From the NCBI RefSeq assembly GCF_006636205.1, contig NZ_VIGB01000003.1:4826501-4890500 (forward strand): DNA of 64,000 nt. Reading direction: 5' to 3'. Made by a program: the position numbers and the translations under genes. The notes below the pieces were generated by a model. It was not told the DNA's origin and searched no databases. It saw nothing but the letters and a program-made list of their open reading frames with translations. The stretch is from Kitasatospora acidiphila. Its GTDB lineage: Bacteria > Actinomycetota > Actinomycetes > Streptomycetales > Streptomycetaceae. Positions 1 to 8,979 of this stretch are shown in pieces (within the stretch, counting starts at the first letter, position 1; each line of letters begins with the position of its first letter).

Positions 1-281
1 AGATCCTGGAGGTCGACCCACCGCGCCGGCTGGCGCAGAGCATGCAGGCGCTGTGGAGCGACGAGGTGAAGCGCGAGGGCATCTCCCGGGTCACCTGGGA
101 GATCCAGCCGGTCGGCGATGATTCCTGCCGCTTGCTGGTCGTCCACGACCACCTGCTGGAGGGTGCGAACGACGAGCTCTACGGTGGCTGGCCGATGATC
201 CTCTCGGGCCTGAAGACCTGGTTGGAGACCGGTGAACTGCTCACTACCCCAGGGTCGTTGCGGTACGGCCGCGGCAACTGA
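1..281 (+). CDS. SRPBCC/Aha1-like domain protein, C-terminal part
   Basis: The frame is open from the window edge, so the 5' end is missing; about 92 codons are visible. The remaining segment (WEIQPVGDDSCRLLVVHD, then GGWPMILSGLKTWLETG) matches the C-terminal half of the activator-of-Hsp90/START-like fold common in actinomycete proteins of unknown ligand, including the closing helix with the GGW motif. Many such genes sit beside ArsR regulators, but that neighbour would lie outside the window. The stop codon lies inside the first unit of a 15-bp tandem repeat. The internal ATG at 42 is not the true start. Family confidence is good; the substrate is unknown. Confidence 0.7.
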   Translation, partial: ILEVDPPRRLAQSMQALWSDEVKREGISRVTWEIQPVGDDSCRLLVVHDHLLEGANDELYGGWPMILSGLKTWLETGELLTTPGSLRYGRGN

Positions 282-344
282 GGCGCCGGCAACCGAGGCG
301 CCGGCAATCGAGGCGGCGGAACTGAGGCGGCGGCACTGAGGTAG
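272..344 (+). repeat. Five imperfect 15-bp tandem repeats over the stop codon
   Basis: The unit cggcaactgaggcgc recurs at 272, 287, 302, 317 and 331 with small changes (one copy is 14 bp). The TGA of the upstream gene (279-281) is inside the first unit, so the last codons and stop of the gene have been tandemly copied into the spacer. Confidence 0.8.
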
Positions 345-375
345 CGGCCAGGTGGTGGCGCTCGGCGGGGGTGCG

Positions 376-1233
376 TCAGTCGCCGAGCAGGGCGTTCAGC
401 TCCGGGTAGGGGATCGCGTCGGCCACCGCGTCGTAGCTGCCCTGCGTGTAGAGCTCCTGCGCCGCGCGGCGGACCACCGCGTAGGCGCTCTCGGCCACCG
501 CGGCACCGAGGCTGACCCGGGCCACCCCGATGCTGCCCAGCTCCGCAACCGTCGGCGCACCGGCACCGACCAGCACGTTCAGCGGCACCGACACGCCCTT
601 GAGCAGCTCGCTCAGCTCGGCCAGGTCGGTCACCCCGGGAACGAAGACGCCGCTGGCCCCGGCCGCGACGTAGGCGGCGGCCCGGTCCAGGGTCTCCTGG
701 CGGCGGGCCGCCGCGTCCTCGCCGACGCCCCGTAGGTAGGTGTCGATCCGGGCGTTCAGATAGAGCGGGATGCCGGCGGTATTGGCCGCAGCCCGGGCCG
801 CGGCCAGGCGTTCGGCCTGCTCGTCCACGGGGAGCAGCGGGCTGCCGCCGGTCGTGGACCGGGTGCCGTCCTCCAGGTTGACGCCGACGGCGCCGACGGC
901 CAGCACGGCGGCGACGGTCTCCCCGACCCCCGCCGCGCTGTCGGCGAACCCGTTCTCGATGTCGGCCGTCACCGGCAGGTCGACGGCGGCGACCACCCGG
1001 GCGGTCAGTTCCACGGCGAGTGAGCTGCCCAACGTGCCGCCGTCCTGGGCCCCGAGCGCCCAGGCGACGCCGGCGCTGGTGGTGGCGATCGCCGGGGCGC
1101 CGGATGCGGCCACGATCCGGGCGGTCGCCGCGTCCCAGGCGTTGGCCAGCGCAAGTGGCCGATCCGCGCGGTGCATGGCGTGGAAGGAGAGCGCCTTGTC
1201 GTGCTGCGTCCGAAGGGTTTCGCTGATCGTCAT
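376..1233 (-). CDS. Isocitrate lyase / PEP phosphomutase family protein
   Basis: A 285-residue TIM-barrel protein of the PEP mutase/isocitrate lyase superfamily, whose members make or break C-C or C-P bonds next to a carboxylate using Mg2+. Visible family marks are the N-terminal LALANAWDAATARIV (binding-loop start), TTSAGVAWALG, and the metal-binding acidic segment LPVTADIENGFADS followed by GVNLEDGT. The short motif at the usual gating loop and the length agree with the cytosolic oxaloacetate-decarboxylase/methylisocitrate-lyase-like subgroup of actinomycetes, not true isocitrate lyase. It is monocistronic; the 3' neighbour is on the other strand. The ATG at 1233 begins the conserved region directly. 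The substrate cannot be assigned. Confidence 0.8.
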   Translation of the reverse strand: MTISETLRTQHDKALSFHAMHRADRPLALANAWDAATARIVAASGAPAIATTSAGVAWALGAQDGGTLGSSLAVELTARVVAAVDLPVTADIENGFADSAAGVGETVAAVLAVGAVGVNLEDGTRSTTGGSPLLPVDEQAERLAAARAAANTAGIPLYLNARIDTYLRGVGEDAAARRQETLDRAAAYVAAGASGVFVPGVTDLAELSELLKGVSVPLNVLVGAGAPTVAELGSIGVARVSLGAAVAESAYAVVRRAAQELYTQGSYDAVADAIPYPELNALLGD

Positions 1234-1354
1234 GGCGTCAGTTCAGCAGGCATGCATGGCGGTTGTCGCGTGAATCGGCGCCAGTTGGATGGTGGGCCAA
1301 CGGATTGGTGAGCAAGTGGGCCAGTTGGTCGGGGGTGCTGCCGCGCGGTTCCTC

Positions 1355-1448
1355 GCGGGTGAGTTGCTTGCGGGTGAGTGGATCGCGGGTCAGTTGGTAG
1401 CGGGCTCGTGGGTGATTTGCTTGCGGGTCAGTTGCCTGCGGGCTTGCG
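1355..1448 (-). repeat. 15-bp tandem repeats at the 3' end of the methyltransferase gene
   Basis: Units of the form gcgggtgagttgctt recur at 1355, 1370, 1385 and 1423, with a degenerate longer unit at 1400. Read on the minus strand each unit resembles the last five codons of the gene (PAGN then stop), so the terminal codons including TGA (1428-1430) have been copied several times into the spacer. Confidence 0.75.
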
Positions 1449-2267
1449 AGCCTCGATCAGGAAGCGGGTGGTGGTGGCGACGAACGGACCGTCCTGGCGG
1501 AGCTGCTGGTCCAACTCGCGCAGCCGGTCCCGGTACTGGTCGACGGTGAAGCCCGGGACCATCCAGATCACCTTGCGCAGGAAGTAGATCACCGCGCCGA
1601 TGTCCAGGAACTCGGTGCGCAGCTTTTCGAACCGCAGGTCGACCATCTCCAGGCCGACCGCCTCGGCCTCCCGTCGGGCCCGCTCGGGGTCCCGGGCCTG
1701 CTTGACCTCGGCGGGCAGCGGACCGAGGAAGTACTCGACCAGCTCGAAGACGCTGGCCGGGCCCACCTGTTGGGAGAAGTAGCTGCCACCGGGGCGCAGT
1801 ACCCGGGCGATCTCCGCCCACCAGGTCGTCACCGGATGCCGGCTGCTCACCAGGTCGAAGGCGTTGTCACCGAAGGGCAGCGGCGGCTCGTCCGCGTCCA
1901 CCACCACTGCGACGCCGAGGGGGTGGAGCAGCGCGGTCGCCTTGGCCACGTTCGGTGGCCAGCTCTCGGTGGCCACCGTGAGCGGGGCCAGCTTCGGCAG
2001 GCCGGCCAGCACTTCGCCGCCGCCCGTCTGCAGGTCCAGCGCCGAATTGACCTGCGCCATCCGCTCACCCAGGAGCCGCTGATAGCCCCAGGACGGACGC
2101 TGCTCGGTGGCGCGCCCGTCCAGCCAGGAGAAGTCCCAGCCCTCGACCGACACCTGCTCGGCCTCGGCGACCAGCTCGTCGAAGGTCCGCTTGTCGAAGG
2201 TCCGCTCGTTGGAGATCCGCTCGCTGGAGGCTCGCTCGTCGGAGGCTGACTCGTTTCCACTGCTCAT
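1428..2267 (-). CDS. Class I SAM-dependent methyltransferase
   Basis: 279 residues. The middle shows a SAM-binding Rossmann core (LDLQTGGGEVLAGL as motif I, VVVDADEPPLPFGDNAFDLVSSRH as motifs II-III in pieces, then WWAEIARVLRPGGSYF as the motif IV/V strand-helix). This is the Methyltransf_11 pattern. The start at 2267 (MSSGNE) is preferred over the frame's upstream ATG at 2309, because the extra residues are not family-like. The first 25 residues after the start are a low-complexity run of SDERAS/SNERTF-type units made by a DNA repeat. It is divergent from the FAD monooxygenase with a 167-bp shared promoter region. Substrate unknown. Confidence 0.8.
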   Translation of the reverse strand: MSSGNESASDERASSERISNERTFDKRTFDELVAEAEQVSVEGWDFSWLDGRATEQRPSWGYQRLLGERMAQVNSALDLQTGGGEVLAGLPKLAPLTVATESWPPNVAKATALLHPLGVAVVVDADEPPLPFGDNAFDLVSSRHPVTTWWAEIARVLRPGGSYFSQQVGPASVFELVEYFLGPLPAEVKQARDPERARREAEAVGLEMVDLRFEKLRTEFLDIGAVIYFLRKVIWMVPGFTVDQYRDRLRELDQQLRQDGPFVATTTRFLIEARKPAGN

Positions 2268-2434
2268 GGCATCGGAGCATGCCAGCCAGAAGGCGTGATC
2301 GCCCAGCATTTAGTTCGTGATGCCATACGCAATGCTTCTGACAGCCAGACAGGCCAGCTCTTGGACGTATGACGCACAGGCCCGCAGGCTGGGTGGTGAG
2401 AGCCGGACCGAGCAAGCGGAGAGGGTGGAGCCAG

Positions 2435-3682
2435 ATGAAGGTGCTGATCGCGGGAGCGGGGATCGGTGGACTGACCGCGGCGCTGAGCCTGGCGGAGGCG
2501 GGGATCGAGGTGACCGTGCTGGAGAGCGTGCGCGAGATCCGCCCGCTCGGCGTCGGAATCAACCTGCAGCCGCACGCGGTGCGGGAGTTGATAGAGCTGG
2601 GACTCGGGGAGGCGCTGGCCGCCACCGGCATCGCCACCGCGGAGCACGTCTACACCGACGAGCGCGGCGGCATACTGTTCCGCGAACCGCGCGGTGCGGC
2701 TGCCGGGTACCACTGGCCGCAGTACTCGATCCATCGGGGCGAGTTGCAGCTCCTGCTGCTGGAGGCGGTGCGGGAGCGCCTGGGTCAGGCTGCGGTGCGA
2801 ACCGGCACCAGGGTGGTCGACTTCACCGTCGACTCCGATGCCGTGTGCGTCCAGCTGGTGGACCGAGCCTCCGGTGTGCGCTCCGAGTTGACCGCTGACC
2901 TGCTGGTCGGGGCTGACGGGCTGCACTCGGCGGTGCGCGCCCGGCTGCATCCGAGCGAGGGGCCGCTGCTCTGGTCCGGGGTGCGGATGTACCGGGGAAC
3001 GGCGGAGGCCGCAACGTTTCTGACGGGCCGTTCGGCGGTGATCGCGCAGGGCGCCGGGGGCCTGACTTTCCTTGCCTACCCGATCTCCCAGCGGGTCGCC
3101 GAGCGAGGCCGTGCCTTGGTCAACTGGGTCTTCCAGGTGCCGATCGCAGAGCCGGGGCCGCTGGCCGGCGAGGCCGATTGGAACAGTCCCGCGGATCCGG
3201 CCGAACTGCTGGACCACTTGGACCAGTTCGACGGCTGGCGGGACCATTGGCTCGACCTGCCCGCGCTGATCGGCGGCGGGGGGCCGATCCTGCGGTTCCC
3301 GATGGTCGACCGCGACCCGCTGCCTTCCTGGGGCGCCGACCGGGTCACGCTGCTCGGCGACGCGGCCCATCCGATGTACCCGGTCGGCGCGAACGGCGCT
3401 TCGCAGGCGATCGTCGACGCTCGGGTGCTGGCTTATCGCCTGGCAGGCATGGGGGAATCTGCGGTTGGTCAACTGGCCGATGTTCGCGGCGCGTTGACCA
3501 CGTATGAGCAGGAGCGGGCTGCGGCCACCGCTGCCGTGGTCGAGGCCAACCGGGTCATGCTCAGCGCCGATGGTGCCCTCAGCACGGTGACCGACGACTA
3601 CCGCCGGGCGACTGGTGCCGAGGTGGAGAGGCTGAACGGGCGGGCTTCGCTGGCGCCGAGGGCTGCGCGCAACGCAGTCTGA
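2435..3682 (+). CDS. FAD-dependent aromatic monooxygenase
   Basis: 415 residues. The N-terminus has the dinucleotide motif VLIAGAGIGGLTAALSLAEA (GxGxxG) and the C-terminal half has the second FAD motif LLGDAAHPMYPVGANGASQA, together diagnostic of class A flavoprotein hydroxylases (PHBH fold: salicylate and 3-hydroxybenzoate hydroxylases and tailoring oxygenases). These use NAD(P)H and O2 to hydroxylate an aromatic ring. The ATG at 2435 is chosen because GGTGGAG lies just upstream and the fold begins immediately; an upstream ATG at 2369 adds 22 unrelated residues. Divergent from the methyltransferase. Substrate unknown. Confidence 0.85.
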   Translation: MKVLIAGAGIGGLTAALSLAEAGIEVTVLESVREIRPLGVGINLQPHAVRELIELGLGEALAATGIATAEHVYTDERGGILFREPRGAAAGYHWPQYSIHRGELQLLLLEAVRERLGQAAVRTGTRVVDFTVDSDAVCVQLVDRASGVRSELTADLLVGADGLHSAVRARLHPSEGPLLWSGVRMYRGTAEAATFLTGRSAVIAQGAGGLTFLAYPISQRVAERGRALVNWVFQVPIAEPGPLAGEADWNSPADPAELLDHLDQFDGWRDHWLDLPALIGGGGPILRFPMVDRDPLPSWGADRVTLLGDAAHPMYPVGANGASQAIVDARVLAYRLAGMGESAVGQLADVRGALTTYEQERAAATAAVVEANRVMLSADGALSTVTDDYRRATGAEVERLNGRASLAPRAARNAV

Positions 3683-3933
3683 GTGGCGCGGGGGCCGGGA
3701 AGCGGTGTGAGCGGTGCGGGCCCGGGGAGTGGTCCGAGTGGCGGCGGGGCCGGGGGAACCGTTTGGCAATGGCGGGCGATCGTTGGGTTAAGGTGCGCCG
3801 AAGAATATGGAGTTGTCTAGCCAACTATCGACCGATCGGCGCTCGATCACGTAGGGTCCGGCGAGGTGGGGCTCTTCCGTGGAGCCGTCAACGGTGCTGC
3901 GCAGCAGCCTGGTTACCGGACTGGAAGCTGACG

Positions 3934-4772
3934 ATGTCGCTTGGCGTGGCGGGATTGGTGCTCTGTGCGGCGGTGCTGCACGCGACCTGGAACGCGCTGC
4001 TACGGACGCAGGCCGACCGGCTCTGGCTGGTCACGGTGATGAGCTTCGTCTCGACCGCGATCGGCCTGCCATTCGTGATCGCCATGCCGTTGCCGCCGGC
4101 GGCCGCCTGGCCGTATCTGACGGTCTCGGCGGCGGTGCAGGTGGTGTACACCCTCTTTCTGCTGCTCTGCTACCGCGTGGCGGACCTCGGCTCGGTTTAT
4201 CCCGTAATCCGGGGCAGCGTGCCGCTGCTGGTCAGCCTGGGGGCGGCGCTCTTCGCCGGGGAGCGCCCGGGGTTGCCCTCTCTGCTGGGGATCGGTCTGG
4301 TGTCGTTCGGGATCACGGCGATGGTGCTCGGCCGGCAGAGCGGCGGGGCGAAGGCGCTGATGCTGGCGCTGGCCACCGGCGCCATCATCGCCACCTACGC
4401 GGTGCTCGACGGGGTGGGTGTGCGGCTGACGGGCAACTCGATCTCCTATGCGGCGTGGATCTTCGTGGTGTACGGCGTGCTGGTGCCGGTGGTCTATGTG
4501 GCGGCCCGGGGGCGGTTGGTGGTGCGGGGTAGGGGACCCGAGGTGCGGGTGGCGGCGCTGGCCGGAGCTGGCCAACTGGCCACCTACGCCATGGTGGTGT
4601 GGGCGTACCGGCTCAGTCCGCTGGGGCCGGTCTCGGCGCTGCGCGAGACCAGCGTGGTGTTCGCGACGCTGATCGGGTGGCGGTTCCTGGGGAGAAGCTG
4701 ACCGCCGCGCGACTCGGAGCCTGCGCGGCGATAGCCATGGGTGCCTGCTGTCTGAGCTACTTCGCGACTTGA
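3934..4772 (+). pseudogene. EamA/DMT-type transporter with a one-base frameshift near its end
   Basis: A drug/metabolite-type permease: ten predicted helices in two EamA halves, starting MSLGVAGLVLCAAVLHATWN. The frame stops at 4701 after GWRFLG. Adding one G to the run ctggggagaag (about 4689-4693) restores GEKLTAARLGACAAIAMG and a normal last helix, ending at the TGA at 4770-4772. The loss therefore removes only helix 10. Given identical one-base losses elsewhere in this window, a sequencing error in a G run is the likelier explanation; a true truncation remains possible. Earlier ATGs (from 3763) add non-membrane sequence and are rejected. Confidence 0.8.
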
Positions 4773-4841
4773 CTGGTGAACCGTTCAGGAATGCGCCTAG
4801 TTGATGGGGCGTCGGGCTGGTTGGCCCGGGTGGGTGGTCGG

Positions 4842-6935
4842 CTACTCGGCCCGCAGGGCTCCCGCAGTGCTGGTGCGGGCGGCCCACCCGGCGGGGAGTA
4901 GAGCGCCGACGACGGCGATCACCAGACCGCCCAGAAGGAGCGGCACCAGGACGGCCGGTTGGTAGACCGCGATGTCGGCATGCGGCATCCGGGTGCCGGC
5001 GGCGGTGCCCATGGCGGGAACCACGTAGTCGTGCAGCACGATGCCTATCGGTACACCGATCAGTCCTGCGACCAGTCCGATGCCGGAGACCGACCAGAGC
5101 ACCATGGCAACGGTCTGCCGCGGTGACATGCCCAGGGCCTTGAACACGCCCAGGTCGTGCACGCGTTCGCGAGTGTCGAGCAACACGGTGTTGAGGACAC
5201 CGAGCCCGGCTACCGCGACGAGCATCAGGGTGAGCATCAGGGCCAGTGCGTCCATGGAGACGACCATGCCGTTCAATCCGGTGTATCCCGGCACCGGTGG
5301 GACCCCGTAGGGAGTCAGGGCCTCGCCCAGGGAGCCCAGGTACGCCTGCTGGTTCGTCCCTGGGGTCAGGTCGATGTCAATCTCGATGCTCTCGGGCATG
5401 ACTTTGGCGTTCAGGCCGTTGAGCGAGGCCTCATCGGTCAGGATGACCATGCCTGACTCCTGCACGCTGAAGGCTTCGCCGACGATCCGCACCTGGGCAC
5501 GATGGTTGTCGTTGGCCAGGGTTATGGTGTCGCCGACATGGGTGCCGGTCGTGGTCAGGAAGCCCGACGGGACCACTACTTCACCGGGGCCGCGGAACCA
5601 ACGGCCGGACACCATCTGGTAGGCGCCCCAGGAGTAGTCGCCCTGGTAGGCGAGCACGCTGGTCTCGCCGGCTCGGCCGACGACGCTCACGCTGGTATGG
5701 CCGAAGCTGAAGAACCGTCGGGTGCCGGGTTGGGCGGTGATCAACGCCTCGATCGCGGGCATGTTGGCAATGTCCGGCTTGTGCGTCATACCGGGCATGG
5801 TGATGGCGGGCGGTGGGACAGGGTCGACCTGCACGGCACCGGGCGACTTCCGGTTCATCCCGTCCTGGACGGCATTGAGGGAGATGGTCAGCCCTGCGCC
5901 GAAGGTGACCCCGATCGCGCCCAGAACCACCGCGGCAACCATGGCCGCGGAGCGGCCGGGCCTGGCGAACGGACCGGCCAGACCCAGGATCGCAGTCCGG
6001 TGCAGCGGCAGTCGGCCGAGCACCTGGCGGGCCGTCCGACCACGCCCGTTGCTCGGGGTGCGGCCCACGGTGAGCGCTTGCGTGGTGCGCAGGCGGCCGG
6101 CACGCAGGGCGGGCAGTAGGGCGGCACCAGCCACGGCGGCCAGTGCGACGAGCGCAACGACCACGTCCAGCCAGGGCGCGATCGAGGTGCTGCCGGCCAC
6201 CTGCGCCTCGTCGGCACGGTTGAGGATCGGGATGGCTGCCAGGTTGCCGAGGATCAGGCCCAGTAGGGTGCCGACCACCGATGGGGCCAGGGCCAACCCC
6301 ACGTACGCCCGCACGACCTGTCCCGGAGTGAAGCCCACCGCCTTGAGGATGCCGATCCGTCGGCTTGCTGAGCTGACCGCCCCGCTGACCACCACGCCGA
6401 TGATCAGAACCGACATGCAGAGGCCGAGGACACCGAAGCTGACCAGGAAGGGCACGAAGGTCGCCGAGGTCTTGTCCGCCGCCAGCTTGATCGTCAGGTA
6501 GGAGTCCGCGCTGGTGAGCGAGCCTGCGGGCACGGAAGCGGTGAGCTCGTCCCGGTCGGCGGCCACCTGCTGATCGGTCGCGGCGCTGGTGAAGCGGTAC
6601 AGCATCTGCTGGTCGGGCACGGTGCCGGGTTTGGCCAGGGCCGTCAGTTGGGCGGGCGAGACCCAGGCGTCCGCACTGTCGCCGGCCGATCGGGCCATCC
6701 CGACCACGGTCAGCACCGGAGCGCCCGGTGCGTCCGAGAAGGTCAGCTGGTCACCGAGGCCCGCGATCGCCATGTGCTCGTTCAGCACTACCTGACCGGG
6801 GGCGCTCGCCCAGGTGCCGGAGGTGATGGTCAGGTCGTCGACCGGCCCCCGGGATCGGCGCGGCCCACAAACACCGCGGGCGGAGTCTGGGCGCCCACCG
6901 GCATCTGGGACTTGTTGGCCCCGAAGCGTGGCCAT
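4842..6935 (-). pseudogene. FtsX-family ABC transporter permease, 5' end missing
   Basis: A MacB/FtsX-type permease that would pair with an ATPase to move lipophilic substrates or drive efflux. Two FtsX domains are visible: one at FVPFLVSFGVLGLCMSVLII followed by SRRIGILKAVGFTPGQVV, another near the C-terminus with VFKALGMSPRQTVAMVLW, plus helices between them. The normal first helix and most of the first periplasmic domain are absent: recognisable sequence starts near VDDLTITSG (about 6840), and the upstream codons to 6935 do not look like a permease. The break abuts a 5'-truncated sensor-kinase gene on the opposite strand, so one deletion probably removed both 5' ends. Confidence 0.75.
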
Positions 6936-6944
6936 ACTGACGGG

Positions 6945-7139
6945 ATGCTGCGCGTCGCCGTGACCGACGACGGCCGAGGCGGGGCGGATCCGGCGCTGGG
7001 CACCGGGCTGCGCGGTGTCGAACGGCGGCTGGCAGCCTTTGACGGCGTGCTCGCCATCAGCAGTCCGTCAGGTGGCCCGACCATTGCGACACTGGAGATC
7101 CCATGCGGGTTGTCATCGCCGAAGACCTCTTCCTCCTGA
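6945..7139 (+). pseudogene. C-terminal remnant of a sensor histidine kinase
   Basis: About 64 codons remain. VTDDGRGG (N/G1-box region), GTGLRGVERRLAAFDG (G2 region) and the closing strand TIATLEIPCG are the last third of a HATPase_c domain of NarX/DesK-type kinases. No dimerisation domain, phospho-acceptor His or membrane part is present upstream; the frame there reads antisense to the permease. The 3' end overlaps the response regulator start by 37 bp, as in intact pairs of this type. The boundary is approximate (6900-6945). It cannot act as a kinase. Confidence 0.8.
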
Positions 7140-7747
7140 GGGACGGTCTGACCAGGCTGCTCCAGGCGCACGGCATGGAGGTCGTGGCCGCGGTGGAGAC
7201 CGAAGCGGAGCTGCTGGCCGCGGTAGCCGCCAACTCGCCGGACGTCGTGCTGGTGGATGTGCGGCTACCGCCCACGTTCACCGACGAGGGACTGCGGGCT
7301 GCATTGGAGGCCCGGCGGGTGGTGCCCGGGCTACCGGTCCTGGTCCTCTCCCAGTACGTCGAGCAACTGTACGCCCGTGAACTCCTGGCTGACACGGACG
7401 GCGGCATCGGCTATCTGCTGAAGGACCGGGTGATGGACAGCGTCCAGTTCGTCGACGCGGTGCGGCGGGTAGCGGATGGCGGCACGGCGATGGACCCCGA
7501 GGTGATCTCCCGGCTGCTGACCCACAACGCCGGCAACAGCGCGATCGCCGCGCTCAGTCCGCGAGAGCGCGAGGTGCTCGGGCTGATGGCGGAGGGGCGC
7601 TCCAATGCGGCGATCGCCCAGCGCCTGGTGATCACCGAGCGGGCGGTGGCCAAGCACACGGCGTCCATCTTCCTCAGGCTCGCCCTGCCGCCCTCCGACG
7701 ACGACAACCGCAGAGTGCTCGCGGTGCTGGCCTACCTCAACGGGTGA
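7103..7747 (+). CDS. NarL/FixJ-type response regulator
   Basis: 214 residues. The receiver domain has the acidic pair IAED (about residues 5-8), phospho-acceptor Asp in VVLVDVRLPP (about residue 52), conserved Thr/Ser replaced by VLSQY, and Lys in YLLKDRV. The C-terminal LuxR helix-turn-helix is LSPREREVLGLMAEGRSNAAIAQ. Start ATG at 7103 is dictated by the receiver fold. Its cognate kinase is the truncated gene just upstream, so it is an orphan in practice and must be phosphorylated by another source, act unphosphorylated, or be decaying. Confidence 0.9.
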   Translation: MRVVIAEDLFLLRDGLTRLLQAHGMEVVAAVETEAELLAAVAANSPDVVLVDVRLPPTFTDEGLRAALEARRVVPGLPVLVLSQYVEQLYARELLADTDGGIGYLLKDRVMDSVQFVDAVRRVADGGTAMDPEVISRLLTHNAGNSAIAALSPREREVLGLMAEGRSNAAIAQRLVITERAVAKHTASIFLRLALPPSDDDNRRVLAVLAYLNG

Positions 7748-7845
7748 GGCCGGCAAGGGACACCGGCGCACCGGGGTGCACCTTGCCGGGGTGCCCACCC
7801 GCACCGGGGTGCCCCTGCACTCGCCGCACCCCGCGCCTGCCCCCG
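7748..7845. repeat. Short GC repeats after the response regulator stop
   Basis: The spacer holds three imperfect copies of gcaccggggtgc/cacc-type sequence (near 7769, 7785 and 7811). No gene or convincing terminator was seen. Confidence 0.5.
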
Positions 7846-8925
7846 TCACCGCACCGTCAGCACCACCTTGCCCGTCACCCGGCCGGTGTCGCCGAGGGCG
7901 TGCCCCTTGGCGGCGTCGGTCAGCGGGAAGACCGCCTCGACAACCGGGCGCAGCCGGCCCGATTCGATCAGGTCCCGGATCCCGAGCATGCCCGCCTGGT
8001 CGGCCTCGACCAGGAGCGGGGTCACCCGCACACCCAGCCCGGCGGCCTGCTCCGTCAGGTCGGCGACCCAGGAGCTCAGGGCGATGGAGACCAACTGCCC
8101 GCCGCGCTTGAGGACTCGGAGTGAGCGCTCGGCGACCTCGCCGCCCACCGTGTCGAGGACCACGTCCACCGGCTCGATCCGGGTGAAGTCCTCGGTGCGG
8201 TAGTCGATGAGCTCGTCGGCGCCGAGTTCGCGCAGCAGGTCGTGCTTCGGCGCACTCGCCGTGCCGATGACCACGGCCCCGCGAGCCTTGGCGATCTGTA
8301 CGGCCAGGTGCCCCACGCCACCCGCTGCGGCGTGCACCAGGACCCGCTGGCCCGGCTGCACGTCGGCGGTGTCCACCAGGGCCTGCCAAGCGGTGAGGGC
8401 AGCCAGCGGAACGGCGCCCGCCTGCACATGGTCGATCCCGGTCGGCTTGCGCACCAGGGCCCTGGCGGGCGCCACCACGAACTCGGCGAACGAGCCGTGG
8501 CCGTGCGGGTAGGGCAGCATGCCGAAGACCTCATCGCCGACCTGGTGGATGGTCACTCCGAGGCCGACCGCCTCGACCGTGCCGGAGACATCCCAACCGA
8601 GTACCAGGGGAAGCTGGTTGACCATGCCGGGAAAGCGGCGGTGCTTCCAGTCGGTGGGGTTCATCCCGGTGGCGTGCACCCGTACCAGCACCTCGGAGGG
8701 GCCGGGCTGCGGACGCTCCAGTTGGACCAGCCGCAGCACCTCGGGGCCGCCGTAACCGTCCTGCGAGATGGCGTTCATGGGCGGTGCGTCGGCATCGACC
8801 TCGGCGCCCGGGAAGACCAGAGAAGCGAGCGCGGGCGTGGAGACGGATGCGGCGCCGGCCGGAGCGGCGTCCGCAGAAGTGGCAGGCGCAGCAGGTGTAA
8901 CAGACGTAGCAGGGGTGGTTGTCAT
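7846..8925 (-). CDS. NADP-dependent quinone oxidoreductase (MDR family)
   Basis: 359 residues. A medium-chain dehydrogenase/reductase without the structural zinc lobe: GroES-like N-terminal domain (VLVRVHATGMNPTDWKHR), then the Rossmann segment VLVHAAAGGVGHLAVQIAKA with the AAxxGVGxxxxQ nucleotide motif. Such enzymes reduce quinones or enones with NADPH. The first 49 residues from the ATG at 8925 are an Ala/Pro/Thr-rich run absent from typical relatives; the ATG at 8778 (MNAISQDGYGG) is the alternative start at the conserved domain. Divergent from the AraC-type regulator, which probably controls it. Confidence 0.85.
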   Translation of the reverse strand: MTTTPATSVTPAAPATSADAAPAGAASVSTPALASLVFPGAEVDADAPPMNAISQDGYGGPEVLRLVQLERPQPGPSEVLVRVHATGMNPTDWKHRRFPGMVNQLPLVLGWDVSGTVEAVGLGVTIHQVGDEVFGMLPYPHGHGSFAEFVVAPARALVRKPTGIDHVQAGAVPLAALTAWQALVDTADVQPGQRVLVHAAAGGVGHLAVQIAKARGAVVIGTASAPKHDLLRELGADELIDYRTEDFTRIEPVDVVLDTVGGEVAERSLRVLKRGGQLVSIALSSWVADLTEQAAGLGVRVTPLLVEADQAGMLGIRDLIESGRLRPVVEAVFPLTDAAKGHALGDTGRVTGKVVLTVR

Positions 8926-8979
8926 GCGAGCCAGCATGCTGTGGGGCTGACCTGCGCAAACAGTGGCCCGGAGGTCATC

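Noticed and set aside
2264..3769. 501-codon minus-strand open frame
   Set aside because: Antisense to the FAD monooxygenase, composition of a shadow frame, no ribosome site or motif.
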